In this document: in pieces, positions 7,949-17,500 of the stretch
How the letters are laid out: each line of letters opens with the position of its first letter
Position numbering within the stretch: position 1 is the stretch's first letter
Source: Dwaynesavagella gallinarum
GTDB taxonomy: Bacteria; Bacillota; Clostridia; Clostridiales; Clostridiaceae
Reading direction: 5' to 3'
DNA length: 48,478 bases
Assembly: GCA_019120235.1 (NCBI GenBank)
Contig: DWVN01000145.1
Location: 1-48,478, forward strand
The notes under the pieces: model-generated
What the model was told of the DNA's origin: nothing
Database searches by the model: none
The model's input: the letters and a program-made list of their open reading frames with translations, nothing else
Translations under genes and position numbers: made by a program

Positions 7949-8644
7949 TTGAACTTATTTGCAATATCGGATTTACATCTATCTTTTAGTTCAAAGAAAC
8001 TCATGAATATTTTTGGAGATAAATGGATTAATCATTTCGATAAAATTAAAGAAAATTGGATAAAAATGATTTCTAAAAATGATTTCGTATTACTTTGTGG
8101 TGATTTTTCATGGGCAATGAACTTAAATGAAGCAATGCCTGATTTAGATTGGTTAAATTCACTTCCAGGTAAGAAAATACTTATAAAAGGTAATCATGAT
8201 TTTTGGTGGAATGGTATAAATAAATTAAATTCAATATATGAAAATATTAAATTTATTCAAAATAGTTATATTCCTTTTAAAGATTACGCTATATGCGGAA
8301 GTAGAGGCTTTAATATAGAAATTTGTGAAAATCAAGATGAGAAACAACATTTGAAAATTCTAGAAAGAGAAAAAATAAGAATGGAACTTTCTCTAAATTC
8401 AGCAATAAAAGACGGATTTAAAAAATTTATTTATATGATTCATTATCCTCCCTTTACTACAAATAATGAATGTAATAATAAAAATATATTTTTAGATTTA
8501 ATAGATGAATATAAAATTGAAAAAGTATTGTATGGTCATATCCACAGTAACTTTGAAAAATTTTATGACAGAAAAATAAATAATACTAGTTACTATTTAA
8601 CCTCTTGTGATTACCTAAATTTTACACCATTAAAAATATTATAA
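7949..8644 (+). CDS. Calcineurin-like metallophosphoesterase
   Basis: This 231-residue cytoplasmic phosphoesterase of the calcineurin-like superfamily has an unknown substrate. All dinuclear-metal motifs are present in order: DLHLS at the N-terminus, GDFSW, GNHDFWW, HYPP and GHIHS. This pattern resembles the conserved clostridial/bacillary group of small predicted phosphohydrolases. A GTG at 7940 overlaps the ribosome binding site AGGGAG; the TTG at 7949, eight bases after it, is the likelier start and gives MNLFAISDLHLSF. It has its own promoter, and the (p)ppGpp synthetase gene follows after 39 bases, so the two are probably co-transcribed. Confidence 0.9.
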   Translation: MNLFAISDLHLSFSSKKLMNIFGDKWINHFDKIKENWIKMISKNDFVLLCGDFSWAMNLNEAMPDLDWLNSLPGKKILIKGNHDFWWNGINKLNSIYENIKFIQNSYIPFKDYAICGSRGFNIEICENQDEKQHLKILEREKIRMELSLNSAIKDGFKKFIYMIHYPPFTTNNECNNKNIFLDLIDEYKIEKVLYGHIHSNFEKFYDRKINNTSYYLTSCDYLNFTPLKIL

Positions 8645-8683
8645 TAAAATCTATTATTTTTTAGCTAAAATGGGTGATGTATT

Positions 8684-9475
8684 ATGGCTATAAAACAATG
8701 GAAAACTTTTCTTATGCCATATCAACAAGCTGTTGAAGAATTAAAAATTAAATTTAAAAGTATTCGTAGTGAATTTAAATTTAGAAACGAATACTCACCT
8801 ATTGAATTTGTAACAGGTAGAGTAAAAGAAGTTTCTAGTATTTTAGAAAAAGTTAAAAAATTCAATATTCCTATGGATAAAATCGAATATGAACTTGAAG
8901 ATATAGCTGGAATTAGAATAATGTGTCAATTTGTAGATGATATAACAAAAGTTGTAAATATAATTAGAAAAAGAAAAGATCTTTCTATTTTATATGAAAA
9001 AGACTACATAACAAACGTTAAAGAAAGTGGATATAGAAGTTATCACATAATAATTAAATACCCTGTTAATTTATCTATTGGATGTAAAGAAATTATTTCA
9101 GAAATTCAAATTAGAACTTTAGGGATGAATTTTTGGGCTACAGCTGAACATTCATTAAATTATAAGTATAAGGAGCTTATCCCTCCAAATTTAAAAAAGA
9201 AATTAAAAGAAGCTGCAGATGCTGCTTATCAATTAGATGAATTAATGATGCAAATAAAAGATGAAATCAAAGATGCTCAAAGACTTTTTGGAGTAAAATC
9301 CAATATTGTTTCAAACATAAATGAGAGCTTAATTAGTTTAATTTCTCTTGGAAGGGTTAAAGAATCCAGTAATTATCAACTTCAATTAACTACACTTATT
9401 GAAATTGGCGATATAAACCAATTAAATTCCCTTTTATTATCAATTCAAAGAGATATCGATAAATATAAAAAGTAA
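8684..9475 (+). CDS. relQ: Small alarmone synthetase (RelA/SpoT-domain GTP pyrophosphokinase)
   Basis: This 263-residue single-domain (p)ppGpp synthetase of the YjbM/RelQ type transfers pyrophosphate from ATP to GDP or GTP. The synthetase motifs are visible: GRVKEVSSILEK, YELEDIAGIRIMCQF, SGYRSYHIIIKYPV and EIQIRTLGMNFWATAEHSLNYK. There is no HD hydrolase, TGS or ACT domain, so it is not a full-length Rel. A C-terminal helical tail of about 70 residues is slightly longer than in B. subtilis RelQ. GGGTGAT precedes the ATG. A terminator follows directly. It shares an operon-like position with the metallophosphoesterase. The symbol is by family resemblance. Confidence 0.92.
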   Translation: MAIKQWKTFLMPYQQAVEELKIKFKSIRSEFKFRNEYSPIEFVTGRVKEVSSILEKVKKFNIPMDKIEYELEDIAGIRIMCQFVDDITKVVNIIRKRKDLSILYEKDYITNVKESGYRSYHIIIKYPVNLSIGCKEIISEIQIRTLGMNFWATAEHSLNYKYKELIPPNLKKKLKEAADAAYQLDELMMQIKDEIKDAQRLFGVKSNIVSNINESLISLISLGRVKESSNYQLQLTTLIEIGDINQLNSLLLSIQRDIDKYKK

Positions 9476-9509
9476 TAAGACTTCTATTTGTAATATTTTA
9501 GAAGTCTTA
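9476..9509 (+). terminator. Terminator after the alarmone synthetase
   Basis: TAAGACTTCTA (9476-9486) pairs perfectly with TAGAAGTCTTA (9499-9509), followed by TATTTT. It separates the gene from prfC. Confidence 0.85.
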
Positions 9510-9544
9510 TATTTTACACAATAATTAAATTACGAGGTCTATTT

Positions 9545-11140
9545 ATGAATAATTTTTCACACGAGATTAAAAAAAGAAGAACCTTTGCTATAATATCTCA
9601 CCCAGATGCTGGTAAAACTACACTAACTGAAAAACTTCTATTATACGGTGGTGCTATAAGACTTGCAGGTTCTGTTAAAGCACGTAAAGCTTCAAAACAC
9701 GCTACTTCTGACTGGATGGATATAGAAAAACAACGTGGAATATCTGTAACAAGTTCTGTTTTACAATTCCATTATGACGATTATTGTATAAATATTTTAG
9801 ATACACCAGGACACGAGGATTTTTCAGAAGATACATATAGAACTCTTGTAGCAGCTGATTCTGCTGTAATGGTTATTGATGGCTCTAAAGGAATAGAGCT
9901 TCAAACAAAGAAACTATTTCAAGTTTGTGCTCTTAGAAATATTCCAATTTTTACATTTATAAATAAAATCGACCGTGAAATAAAAAATCCTTTCGATTTA
10001 CTAGAAGAAATTGAAAAAGAATTAAATATAAAATGCTATCCTGTAAATTGGCCAATTGGATGTGGACAAGACTTTAAAGGAATTTACCAAAGAGATGAAG
10101 AAAAAATTTATACTTTCTCATCAAAAAACCACGGTCAAAATATTTCAGCTTCTCATTCTGGAAATTATAATGATGAGATTTTTAAAAACATACTAGGAGA
10201 AAATCTGCATTCAAACCTAATTGAAGAAATCGAACTTTTAAAACTTACAGAAACCCCTTTTAATTCTGAACAAATATTAAACGGAGAACTTACTCCTGTG
10301 TTTTTTGGATCTGCTATAACTAATTTTGGTGTTGAAATCTTTCTAAAAAATTTCTTAAAATATTCCTCAGAACCCTCAAAAAGAGAATCAACTATTGGAG
10401 ATATATCTCCTTATGAAGATTTTTTCTCAGCATTTATATTTAAAATTCAAGCTAATATGAATCCTAAACATAGAGATAGAATTGCATTTATGAGAATTTG
10501 TTCTGGAAAATTTGAAAAAGGCATGGAAGTTTCTCATATTCAAAATAACAATAAAATTAAACTCTCCCAACCTCAACAATTTTTTGCTCAAGATAAAGAA
10601 TTTATTGATGAAGCCTACGCTGGAGATATTATAGGTGTGTTTGATCCAGGAATATTTTCAATAGGAGATACTTTAACAACTTCTCCTAAAAACTTCAAAT
10701 TTAATGGTATGCCATCTTTTGCACCAGAATTATTTGCAAATATAAAACCTATTAATTCAATGAAAAGAAAACAATTTATAAAAGGAATTACTCAAATAGC
10801 TCAAGAAGGTGCTATTCAAGTTTTTAAAGAAATTAATTTTGGAATGGAAGAAGTTATAGTTGGTGTAATAGGTAATCTTCAATTTGAAGTGCTAGAATAT
10901 AGATTAAAACACGAATATAACACAGAAATTAAAATAAATAAACTTCCATATAATTTAATACGTTGGATAGAAAAATGTGATATTCCCATAGATAAACTTA
11001 ATTTAACTAGTGATACAAAAAAAGCTACCGATTTAAAAAATAGAAATATTTTAATTTTTCAAAATGCTTGGGGAATTCAATGGGCTATTGATAAAAATCC
11101 TTCAATTATTTTATCTGATATTGGAAAATTCCAAGAGTAA
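9545..11140 (+). CDS. prfC: Peptide chain release factor 3
   Basis: This 531-residue translational GTPase removes RF1/RF2 from the ribosome after peptide release. The G domain carries SHPDAGKTTLTEKLL (G1), the RF3-specific AIRLAGSVKARK insertion, RGISVTSSV (G2), DTPGHEDFSEDTYR (G3) and NKIDRE (G4). EF-Tu-like domain 2 and the C-terminal RF3 domain follow. The length is normal (about 520-530). GAGGT lies at a good distance from the ATG. It has its own terminator upstream; the 54-residue orphan gene starts 63 bases downstream. Confidence 0.97.
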   Translation: MNNFSHEIKKRRTFAIISHPDAGKTTLTEKLLLYGGAIRLAGSVKARKASKHATSDWMDIEKQRGISVTSSVLQFHYDDYCINILDTPGHEDFSEDTYRTLVAADSAVMVIDGSKGIELQTKKLFQVCALRNIPIFTFINKIDREIKNPFDLLEEIEKELNIKCYPVNWPIGCGQDFKGIYQRDEEKIYTFSSKNHGQNISASHSGNYNDEIFKNILGENLHSNLIEEIELLKLTETPFNSEQILNGELTPVFFGSAITNFGVEIFLKNFLKYSSEPSKRESTIGDISPYEDFFSAFIFKIQANMNPKHRDRIAFMRICSGKFEKGMEVSHIQNNNKIKLSQPQQFFAQDKEFIDEAYAGDIIGVFDPGIFSIGDTLTTSPKNFKFNGMPSFAPELFANIKPINSMKRKQFIKGITQIAQEGAIQVFKEINFGMEEVIVGVIGNLQFEVLEYRLKHEYNTEIKINKLPYNLIRWIEKCDIPIDKLNLTSDTKKATDLKNRNILIFQNAWGIQWAIDKNPSIILSDIGKFQE

Positions 11141-11203
11141 AATATTTATAATTTGTTAATAATAAAAATGATTTAATTTTTATTTTTAAAAGGAGTTGTT
11201 TTT

Positions 11204-11368
11204 ATGGAAAAATTTTACGGACCAAATATTCGTATTTCTGATGAAACAGACAATTCAGTTAAAAATTTCAATAAATTAAATCATTCAAATATACCAAATC
11301 CAAAAACAAACCCAATCGTTGTAAATAATATTTCAACAAGTGAATTTGATTATACAGAAAAACCATAA
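11204..11368 (+). CDS. Small orphan protein with NNIxxSEFD motif
   Basis: This 54-residue open frame has a perfect AGGAG eight bases before its ATG and a strong terminator at its stop, good signs of a real gene. The product is polar, Asn/Pro-rich, without Cys, Trp or a membrane helix, and unlikely to fold as a compact domain. Function unknown; I recognise no family. Near the C-terminus it carries NNISTSEFD (41-49). The small protein at 12850-13002 carries NNINDSEFD at the equivalent place, so the two may be related. It could be co-transcribed with prfC. Confidence 0.65.
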   Translation: MEKFYGPNIRISDETDNSVKNFNKLNHSNIPNPKTNPIVVNNISTSEFDYTEKP

Positions 11369-11401
11369 AAAATAGGTGCTTTTAAAAAGCACCTATTTTT
11401 T
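11367..11401. terminator. Bidirectional terminator
   Basis: AAAATAGGTGCTTTT pairs with AAAAGCACCTATTTT, with A and T runs on both sides. It serves the small orphan gene (+) and the acetyltransferase gene (-), whose stop codon lies within the stem. Confidence 0.9.
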
Positions 11402-11842
11402 GGATTTATATACCATGTTTATATGTGGAAGTCCAGATTCTAAATACTCTTCTCCCTCTTCAACAAATCCAAGCTTTTTATAAAAATTCACAGCATGTAC
11501 CCGAGATCTTATTTTTATAATATTTTCATTTAACTCATTTTCTATAAATTTTATACTTTCACTTAATAGTTTCTTACAAAACCCTTTTCCTCTATATAAT
11601 TTATTTGACATAACTCTCCCAAAAGAAACTTCAGGAAAATTTACTCCTTTATTAAAAATTCTAGTGTATGCTAATATTTCACCATTATCCTCTACAAAAT
11701 GATGATAACAATCATAATCTAAACTATCCAAATCCTGATAAACACATTTTTGATCAACAATAAAAACTTGAACTCTTAATTTAATAATTTCGTATAATTC
11801 TTTAGATGTAAGTTCATTAAATTTTTTAATTACTAAATTCAT
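11393..11842 (-). CDS. elaA: GNAT acetyltransferase, ElaA type
   Basis: This 149-residue GCN5-related N-acetyltransferase closely resembles ElaA. The N-terminal FNELTSKELYEIIKLRVQVF and DQKCVYQDLDSLD segments are typical of that subgroup. The acetyl-CoA loop is GRVMSNKLYRGKGFCKKLL (motif A, RGKGF), and FYKKLGFVEEGEEYLESGLPH closes the fold. The substrate is not established for the family. GAGGT lies before the ATG. It is a single gene facing the small orphan gene across a shared terminator. Confidence 0.9.
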   Translation of the reverse strand: MNLVIKKFNELTSKELYEIIKLRVQVFIVDQKCVYQDLDSLDYDCYHHFVEDNGEILAYTRIFNKGVNFPEVSFGRVMSNKLYRGKGFCKKLLSESIKFIENELNENIIKIRSRVHAVNFYKKLGFVEEGEEYLESGLPHINMVYKSKK

Positions 11843-11914
11843 AAATTACCTCAAAATCAAAATTTAAAAAAATATATCAAAAATCAAATAAAATAATATC
11901 ATAAATTTAAGTAG

Positions 11915-11942
11915 AAATATATAAAATATTTTTTCATACTAT
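11915..11942 (+). promoter_or_regulatory. Possible mother-cell (sigma-E/K type) promoter of dpaA
   Basis: CATACTAT (11935-11942) resembles the -10 element of sigma-E and sigma-K promoters (CATAnnnTA). AAATATA (11915-11921) lies 13 bases upstream, as in sigma-E promoters. spoVFA of B. subtilis is mother-cell expressed, which fits. In such AT-rich DNA a chance match is possible. Confidence 0.4.
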
Positions 11943-11975
11943 ATTAAAATATTAATTTTTATTGGAGAGATTTTA

Positions 11976-12797
11976 ATGAATATATTAATACTAGGTGGAG
12001 ACGAAAGATTTATTTCTCTTGAAAAAATTCTTAATGAAAATAATTTTAAAACTAAAACTTCTTTTTTAAATTCAAATGATGAAAATTTCAAAAAAATAAA
12101 TAATTTTGATATAATTTTTCTTCCAATACCTTTTTCAAAAAATAATTTCTTAAACGCACCTTTTTATTCTGAAAAAATAAATACTGAAAGTATATTTTCT
12201 AACCTAAAAAATTTCAAAGGTAAAATAATTGGGGGATTTGATAAAAATTCAGAAAACACATTAAAAGAAATGAATTTAAACTTTATAAATATTTTAAAAG
12301 ATGAAAAATTTACTTTAATAAACGCAATAATAACAGCTGAAGGTTCCATAGAAAAATTAATTCATGAAAGTGAAAAAAGTTTATTTGAATCAAAAGTTTG
12401 TATAATTGGATATGGACGCGTTTCAAAAGCACTTTCAAGAAGAATAGAACCATTATGCGAAGATTTAATTGTTTATAATAATCCTTCAATAAACTATGTT
12501 TATACAAAAATAGATAATATAAAATCTAGAACAATAGATAATTTCAAAAATGAAGCAAAAAACTTTGATATAATCATAAATACAATACCTCATTTAATAA
12601 TAACAAAAGAAATTTTAAATTCATTAAACAAAAAAACATTAATTTTAGACTTATCTTCACTTCCTGGAGGAGTAGACTTTAAATATGCAAATATTAAAAA
12701 CATAAAAACAATACACTATTTGGGAATACCTGCAAAAGTTTCAAGGGAAAGCTCTTCAAAAGCTATATTTAATTTTTTTAAAGAAAATTTAAAATAA
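11976..12797 (+). CDS. dpaA: Dipicolinate synthase subunit A
   Basis: This 273-residue protein is DpaA (SpoVFA), one half of the enzyme that converts dihydrodipicolinate to dipicolinic acid in the mother cell during sporulation. The N-terminal half begins ILILGGDERFISLEKIL, typical of the family. The C-terminal half is a Rossmann dehydrogenase domain with IIGYGRVSKAL (GxGxxS at 145-150), then IINTIPHLI and LDLSSLPGGVDF, all family hallmarks. The length is slightly short of the usual 290-300. GGAG precedes the ATG. The usual partner gene dpaB (spoVFB) is not adjacent and not in the window. A small orphan gene follows after 52 bases. Confidence 0.9.
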   Translation: MNILILGGDERFISLEKILNENNFKTKTSFLNSNDENFKKINNFDIIFLPIPFSKNNFLNAPFYSEKINTESIFSNLKNFKGKIIGGFDKNSENTLKEMNLNFINILKDEKFTLINAIITAEGSIEKLIHESEKSLFESKVCIIGYGRVSKALSRRIEPLCEDLIVYNNPSINYVYTKIDNIKSRTIDNFKNEAKNFDIIINTIPHLIITKEILNSLNKKTLILDLSSLPGGVDFKYANIKNIKTIHYLGIPAKVSRESSSKAIFNFFKENLK

Positions 12798-12849
12798 TGA
12801 ATAATTTATATATAAAATTACAAAACTAATCTCAAAGGAAGTGATTATT

Positions 12850-13002
12850 ATGGATCCAAAAGACCTTTGGGATATAGATAATATATTTGATTTAGTTGAA
12901 AATAACCATAACGAATTTAATAACTCACCTCAATATAATGAATATACAAATAATATAAATGATTCTGAATTTGATCCACTTAATAACGATTTTTTCATAT
13001 AA
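12850..13002 (+). CDS. Small acidic orphan protein with NNIxxSEFD motif
   Basis: This 50-residue acidic, Asn-rich protein has unknown function. AAGGAA lies nine bases before the ATG, and a perfect 12-bp terminator stem begins at its stop codon. There is no signal peptide, membrane helix or Cys. It begins MDPKDLWDIDNIFDLVE and ends in DFFI. NNINDSEFD (34-42) resembles NNISTSEFD in the small protein at 11204-11368. It lies 52 bases behind dpaA on the same strand with no terminator between, so it may be expressed with dpaA during sporulation; that is inference. Confidence 0.65.
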   Translation: MDPKDLWDIDNIFDLVENNHNEFNNSPQYNEYTNNINDSEFDPLNNDFFI

Positions 13003-13034
13003 AAAAGACTAGTCTTTTAAGGCTAGTCTTTTTT
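13001..13034. terminator. Bidirectional terminator between small orphan gene and tyrS
   Basis: AAAAAAGACTAG (13001-13012) pairs perfectly with CTAGTCTTTTTT (13023-13034) around a 10-base loop. The A and T runs make it work in both directions. Confidence 0.9.
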
Positions 13035-14250
13035 ATATTAAATTAAGAACATAAAAATTTTTCTTTCCTTTTTTAATTATTGCTTTTCCATCTTTAAAAG
13101 CATCTATATTTAAAATAAAATTCACATCACTTATTTTATTTTCATTTAAAGCAACCCCACCTTGAGTTACAAGTCTTCTTCCTTCTGATTTTGATGGAAA
13201 TATTTTCTTAGAAACCAAAATGTCTAACAAACTGCATCCAAGCTCACTTTCTGAAACATCATACTTAGGTGCATTATCTAAATTTCCTTCTTTTGAAAAC
13301 AAAGCACGTGATGCTTCCATACATTTAATCGCTTCTTCTTCTCCATGTATAATTTTAGTTACTTCAAAAGCTAATACTTCTTTTGCTTTATTAATTTGTT
13401 CTCCCTCTACACTACACAACTCTTTAATTTCATTAAGAGGAACAAATGTAAGCATCTTTAATGTTTTCTCAACATCTTTATCATCAATATTTCTCCAATA
13501 TTGATAAAAATCATATATAGATGTTTTTTCCTTATCAAGCCATATAGCACCACTTTCAGTTTTACCCATTTTCTTTCCATCACTTGTTAAAAGTAAATTA
13601 CATGTAAGGGCATAAACTTGTTTTCCAGTTTTTCTTCTAATTAAATCCATACCACCAATCATATTTGACCATTGATCGTCTCCACCAAGCTGCATAATAC
13701 AATTATATTTTTGATTAAGTACTAAAAAATCATATGATTGCATAATCATATAATTAAACTCTAAAAAACTAAGTCCTTTTTCAAGCCTCTGTTTAAAGCA
13801 TTCTGCTCTTAACATATTATTAACTGAAAAATTAACACCAATATCTCTCAAAAATTCTATATAATTAAGATTTAGAAGCCAATCTGAATTATCAACCATT
13901 ATAGCTTTATCATCTGAAAAATCTATAAATTTTGATATTTGCCCCTTAATTTTTCTTATATTTTCTTCAATAACATCTCTTGATAACATTTTTCTCATAT
14001 CAGTTTTTCCTGTAGGGTCACCAACCATAACAGTTCCCCCACCAACTAAAACAATAGGTTTATGACCATATTTTTGCATATGAGCCATAAACATAAGGGT
14101 AACAAAATGACCAACTGTTAAACTATCTGCAGTAGGATCATAACCTATGTAAAATACAACTTTATCCTCATTAATATTTTTTTTAATTTCATATTCATGA
14201 GTCATTTGTTTTATAAAACCACGACTCTCTAATTCTTCAAATAAACTCAT
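13033..14250 (-). CDS. tyrS: Tyrosyl-tRNA synthetase
   Basis: This 405-residue class I synthetase charges tRNA-Tyr. The HIGH-type signature is TVGH (45-48) in DPTADSLTVGHF; QLGGDDQWSNM and the KMSKS-type loop KKMGKTESGAIW follow. A C-terminal S4-like RNA-binding domain (SKSEGRRLVTQGGVALNENK) is complete. Two adjacent ATG codons (14253 and 14250) are possible; the second is better spaced from the GAGGG site and gives the usual MSLFEEL beginning. An extended -10 promoter lies upstream. No T-box leader is seen. Confidence 0.97.
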   Translation of the reverse strand: MSLFEELESRGFIKQMTHEYEIKKNINEDKVVFYIGYDPTADSLTVGHFVTLMFMAHMQKYGHKPIVLVGGGTVMVGDPTGKTDMRKMLSRDVIEENIRKIKGQISKFIDFSDDKAIMVDNSDWLLNLNYIEFLRDIGVNFSVNNMLRAECFKQRLEKGLSFLEFNYMIMQSYDFLVLNQKYNCIMQLGGDDQWSNMIGGMDLIRRKTGKQVYALTCNLLLTSDGKKMGKTESGAIWLDKEKTSIYDFYQYWRNIDDKDVEKTLKMLTFVPLNEIKELCSVEGEQINKAKEVLAFEVTKIIHGEEEAIKCMEASRALFSKEGNLDNAPKYDVSESELGCSLLDILVSKKIFPSKSEGRRLVTQGGVALNENKISDVNFILNIDAFKDGKAIIKKGKKNFYVLNLI

Positions 14251-14287
14251 CATATTCCCTCTTAGTTTATAATTAAAATTTTTCTAA

Positions 14288-14315
14288 ATTATAACATACC
14301 TAAATAAATTTACAA
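14288..14315 (-). promoter_or_regulatory. Promoter of tyrS
   Basis: On the minus strand TTGTAA (14310-14315), a 16-base spacer and an extended -10 element TGTTATAAT (TATAAT at 14288-14293) lie 35-40 bases before the tyrS start. Confidence 0.65.
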
Positions 14316-14540
14316 AATATAAATTTAAATTGTTATATACAAATAGTTATCAACACTATTAACATATATATGTTAATAACTTTATTTTTTTATAATTAAT
14401 TATAGAAATATTTTATATTTTTCAAATATTTACCATTATTAATAACAAAATTTTAAAATATTTATTCCTTATATCTAAATTTATAAACACATTATTGCAT
14501 CGATATTTAGCTAAATTAATAATATTTTTCCACAAAAATT

Positions 14541-14575
14541 AATACTTTTCCACAAAATATATGTGGAAAAGTATT
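14541..14575 (-). terminator. Terminator of the glucan synthase gene
   Basis: AATACTTTTCCACA (14541-14554) pairs perfectly with TGTGGAAAAGTATT (14562-14575) around a 7-base loop, 11 bases beyond the stop codon at 14587. T-rich sequence follows on the minus strand. Confidence 0.8.
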
Positions 14576-14586
14576 AAAAATTTGCT

Positions 14587-17500
14587 TTATATAGTTATAT
14601 CAATTATATAAGTTCCTTCATCCTTAAATTTTATCAATTTTTCAACATACTTTTCTCCATTAATTTTTAAATTCTTTAATTCTCCCTTTCTAACTATTAT
14701 TTTATAAAATACATTTCCTCTATTATATTCAATTACATACTGTTTCCAATCACTTGGTATACATGGTTCTAAATAAAATCCATCTTCACACAAATTAAAT
14801 CCCAATATATTTTCAAGAACAACTCTATAAAATAACGAAGAAGTATAATTAAAATCATCATTTATAATTTTAACTAAACTATTTTCTTTAAATCCTATTT
14901 TAGCTGGAATCATATACGGTTCTTTTTTATAAATATTTGCACAATTTCTATTCATAGTTCTTAATATAGGATTTAAAAAATTTAAATATTTATATGCTTT
15001 ATCATTCAATTTTAATTTTGTTAGTGCCTTAACCAATAAAATTAATTCCTTATTATTCTGAATAATTTTATCCTCTTTTATAAATGCATTATCTTTAGTA
15101 AAAAATTCTTTTACAAATCCAGAATCTCTATTAATTAAATATTTTTCAATAGAAAATATAACTTTTTGACTAATGACATGATTATCTACACAAATCAATG
15201 ATAATATCTGAGGAAGTAAATATATATCATTATAAAAAGCTTTAGACCCTTTATCTTTTAAATTATTTATATAAAACTCTCCATTAAAACACTCTGTCTC
15301 AAGAATGTGCAAAATTCTATTTTTAACCTTATTAAATATATCTCTATTTTTACAATCATTAACTTTTAATAATATTTCATCAAAATCCCCTAATACTCTA
15401 TAAAGCATAAAAAGAGTCTTAACATCCAAAATATTTTTATTTACCTTAGGGTCACCTACATCTTCTACAAATATTCCCTTATTTATAATTTTTAAGCACT
15501 TATCATATATATTTGAAAATTTTACTTTTGAATCGCTATCACTCATATAATTAATTTCAACATTCAAAATATCAAAATCACCAGTAACTTTTATATAATC
15601 TAAAAGTATATATACAATCCATAATAAATCATATAAACAATCATTTATTTCATATTCTTTTGTAAAATAGCTCCATTTATCTTTAAAATTCCCATTCTCA
15701 TACATATTAGAAAATACTTTTATAATATTTTTCTTACTTTCTTCAGAATCTATATATGTATAAATTAAACATTTTTCCATTAAATCAATACAAGAATTTA
15801 ATTCTCCTTTAAATGAACTACTTAATAAAAATTTTTCATTATAACTCTGATGAAGAATCCATCCATTCATAAACGCATCTATATATTCATCCTTAGTTTT
15901 AATTTGAAACTCTTTATATTTTTTAAAATATATTTCCTCATTTTTTTCATATACATCATTAAATAACTTTTCATCTGTACAAAAATTATTTATTTCAGAA
16001 TTTATAGCTTCAATACTATTATCATATCCTAAAATAATATGAACTTCCTTAGTCTCTCCCACATCTAAAGTAAGTTTTCCTGAAGCACATAAACAAGATT
16101 CTAAATAGATTCCCGTCAAATTGCTTAACTTGTCTTTATACACACCTATAGGATTAAAATATCCATTATTTATTCCCAAAAATTCCTTTTTACTTCCTGT
16201 AAATGAAACATCTTTACACCCAAATAATTTTAAATAAGCCTTTACATTTTTAAAATTCTTAGAAAAATTATTTTCTCCGTATATGTAATCAAAATCTCTA
16301 TTTATATAAGTACTTAATTTCTTAGAATAATCATCTTTTGAAGATAATAAGATAGGTGCAAAATAATACACATTAAAACGTCTAACTTTATCAGATAAAT
16401 TTTTAAATTTTATTTTAACAACTTTATATTTTTTCCCTTGTGGAATAAAGCATTCAACATTAGTTTTAACATTTCTATATTGATTACTTATTTTTGTACT
16501 AGAAAATGAATTAGAAATTATATAATCCTCTCCATTATCAATAGGACTAAATGTTGGTGACCAAACAAATTCATCTTCTCTTATATAAATTGATTCTCCA
16601 GCATAATTATATTCTTTTTTTGTAAAATCTTCAGTAATCAAAAACTCTCTACAATCAAAAGCCCAGGTACTCATAAATCCACTTGACAATATACAAGTAG
16701 AAATATATTTATTATTTAAAATATTTTTATAACTATAAGGAATCATATTTAAATTATTAATTTTAACAATATATTCAGAATAGTCTTTTGAAAAGCCTCC
16801 ATAAGAATTATAAAATTTGAGCATTTTCCTTGGACTATTATATTTACTTATATCATTATAATCTGAAATTTCATCACCTATCTCAAACAAATATCTATTT
16901 AAAATAATATTTTTATTATACTTAAAAATATCGTTTTGAGGTGATACAATACAATTTTCTAAATTTTCCTCTCTTATTATTTCTTGTAAATTTTTAACAG
17001 TAAAATTAAGCTGATCATATATACTCTTTTCCCCTGATTGTATTAAAATGTTTGATATATTTTTGATAATTTCACAAGTGCTCTTATAAATATTTGATAA
17101 AATTATGTAAATTCCATTGTCAACATTTATTCTTTCCTTAAGATTATATCTCAATATAATTTTATCAAGCTCGCTATCAATATGTTTATCTTGTCTTAAA
17201 TAACTATTTAAGATTACTAAATTAAATTCTAAACCAATTTTTATAAAATATGCTAACGCTTTAATTAATATTTCAACATGTTCTAGATCCTTACTTTGCA
17301 TAATTTCTACAGCTACAATCGGTATATTAGGATTTATATTATAAGATATTAAATCTTTAATTCCTACATCACAACTTAATTTATAATTTCTTTCTGGAAA
17401 ACCATATATAATTTTAGAAGTAATATGATTAAATAAAGATAACTCTTGAGGAGATATTTTTAAGTTGTTAACCATAATTTTAAGATTATAAGAATTAATA

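Larger units (their letters stand above)
14254..14586. other. AT-rich intergenic region with palindrome and DnaA-box-like words
   Basis: This 333-base gap lies between tyrS and the 3' end of the glucan synthase gene. Besides the tyrS promoter it holds a perfect 22-base palindrome centred near 14367 (half site TATTAACATAT). It also has four words close to the DnaA box TTATCCACA: TTATCAACA (14347-14355), TTTTCCACA (14526-14534 and 14546-14554) and its reverse TGTGGAAAA (14562-14570). The last two also form the terminator stem. No small gene is apparent. Confidence 0.5.

Noticed and set aside
12164..12507. Two minus-strand open frames of 61 and 65 codons across dpaA
   Set aside because: They lie antisense to a well-supported gene, lack ribosome binding sites and give low-complexity products.
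13220..13504. Plus-strand open frame of 94 codons inside tyrS
   Set aside because: It is antisense to tyrS, lacks a ribosome binding site and resembles no protein; it is a frame left open by codon bias.
14541..14570. Inverted DnaA boxes as evidence of an origin of replication
   Set aside because: These two copies are the arms of a terminator stem, and dnaA/dnaN are not nearby; only a weak DnaA-cluster hypothesis is kept.
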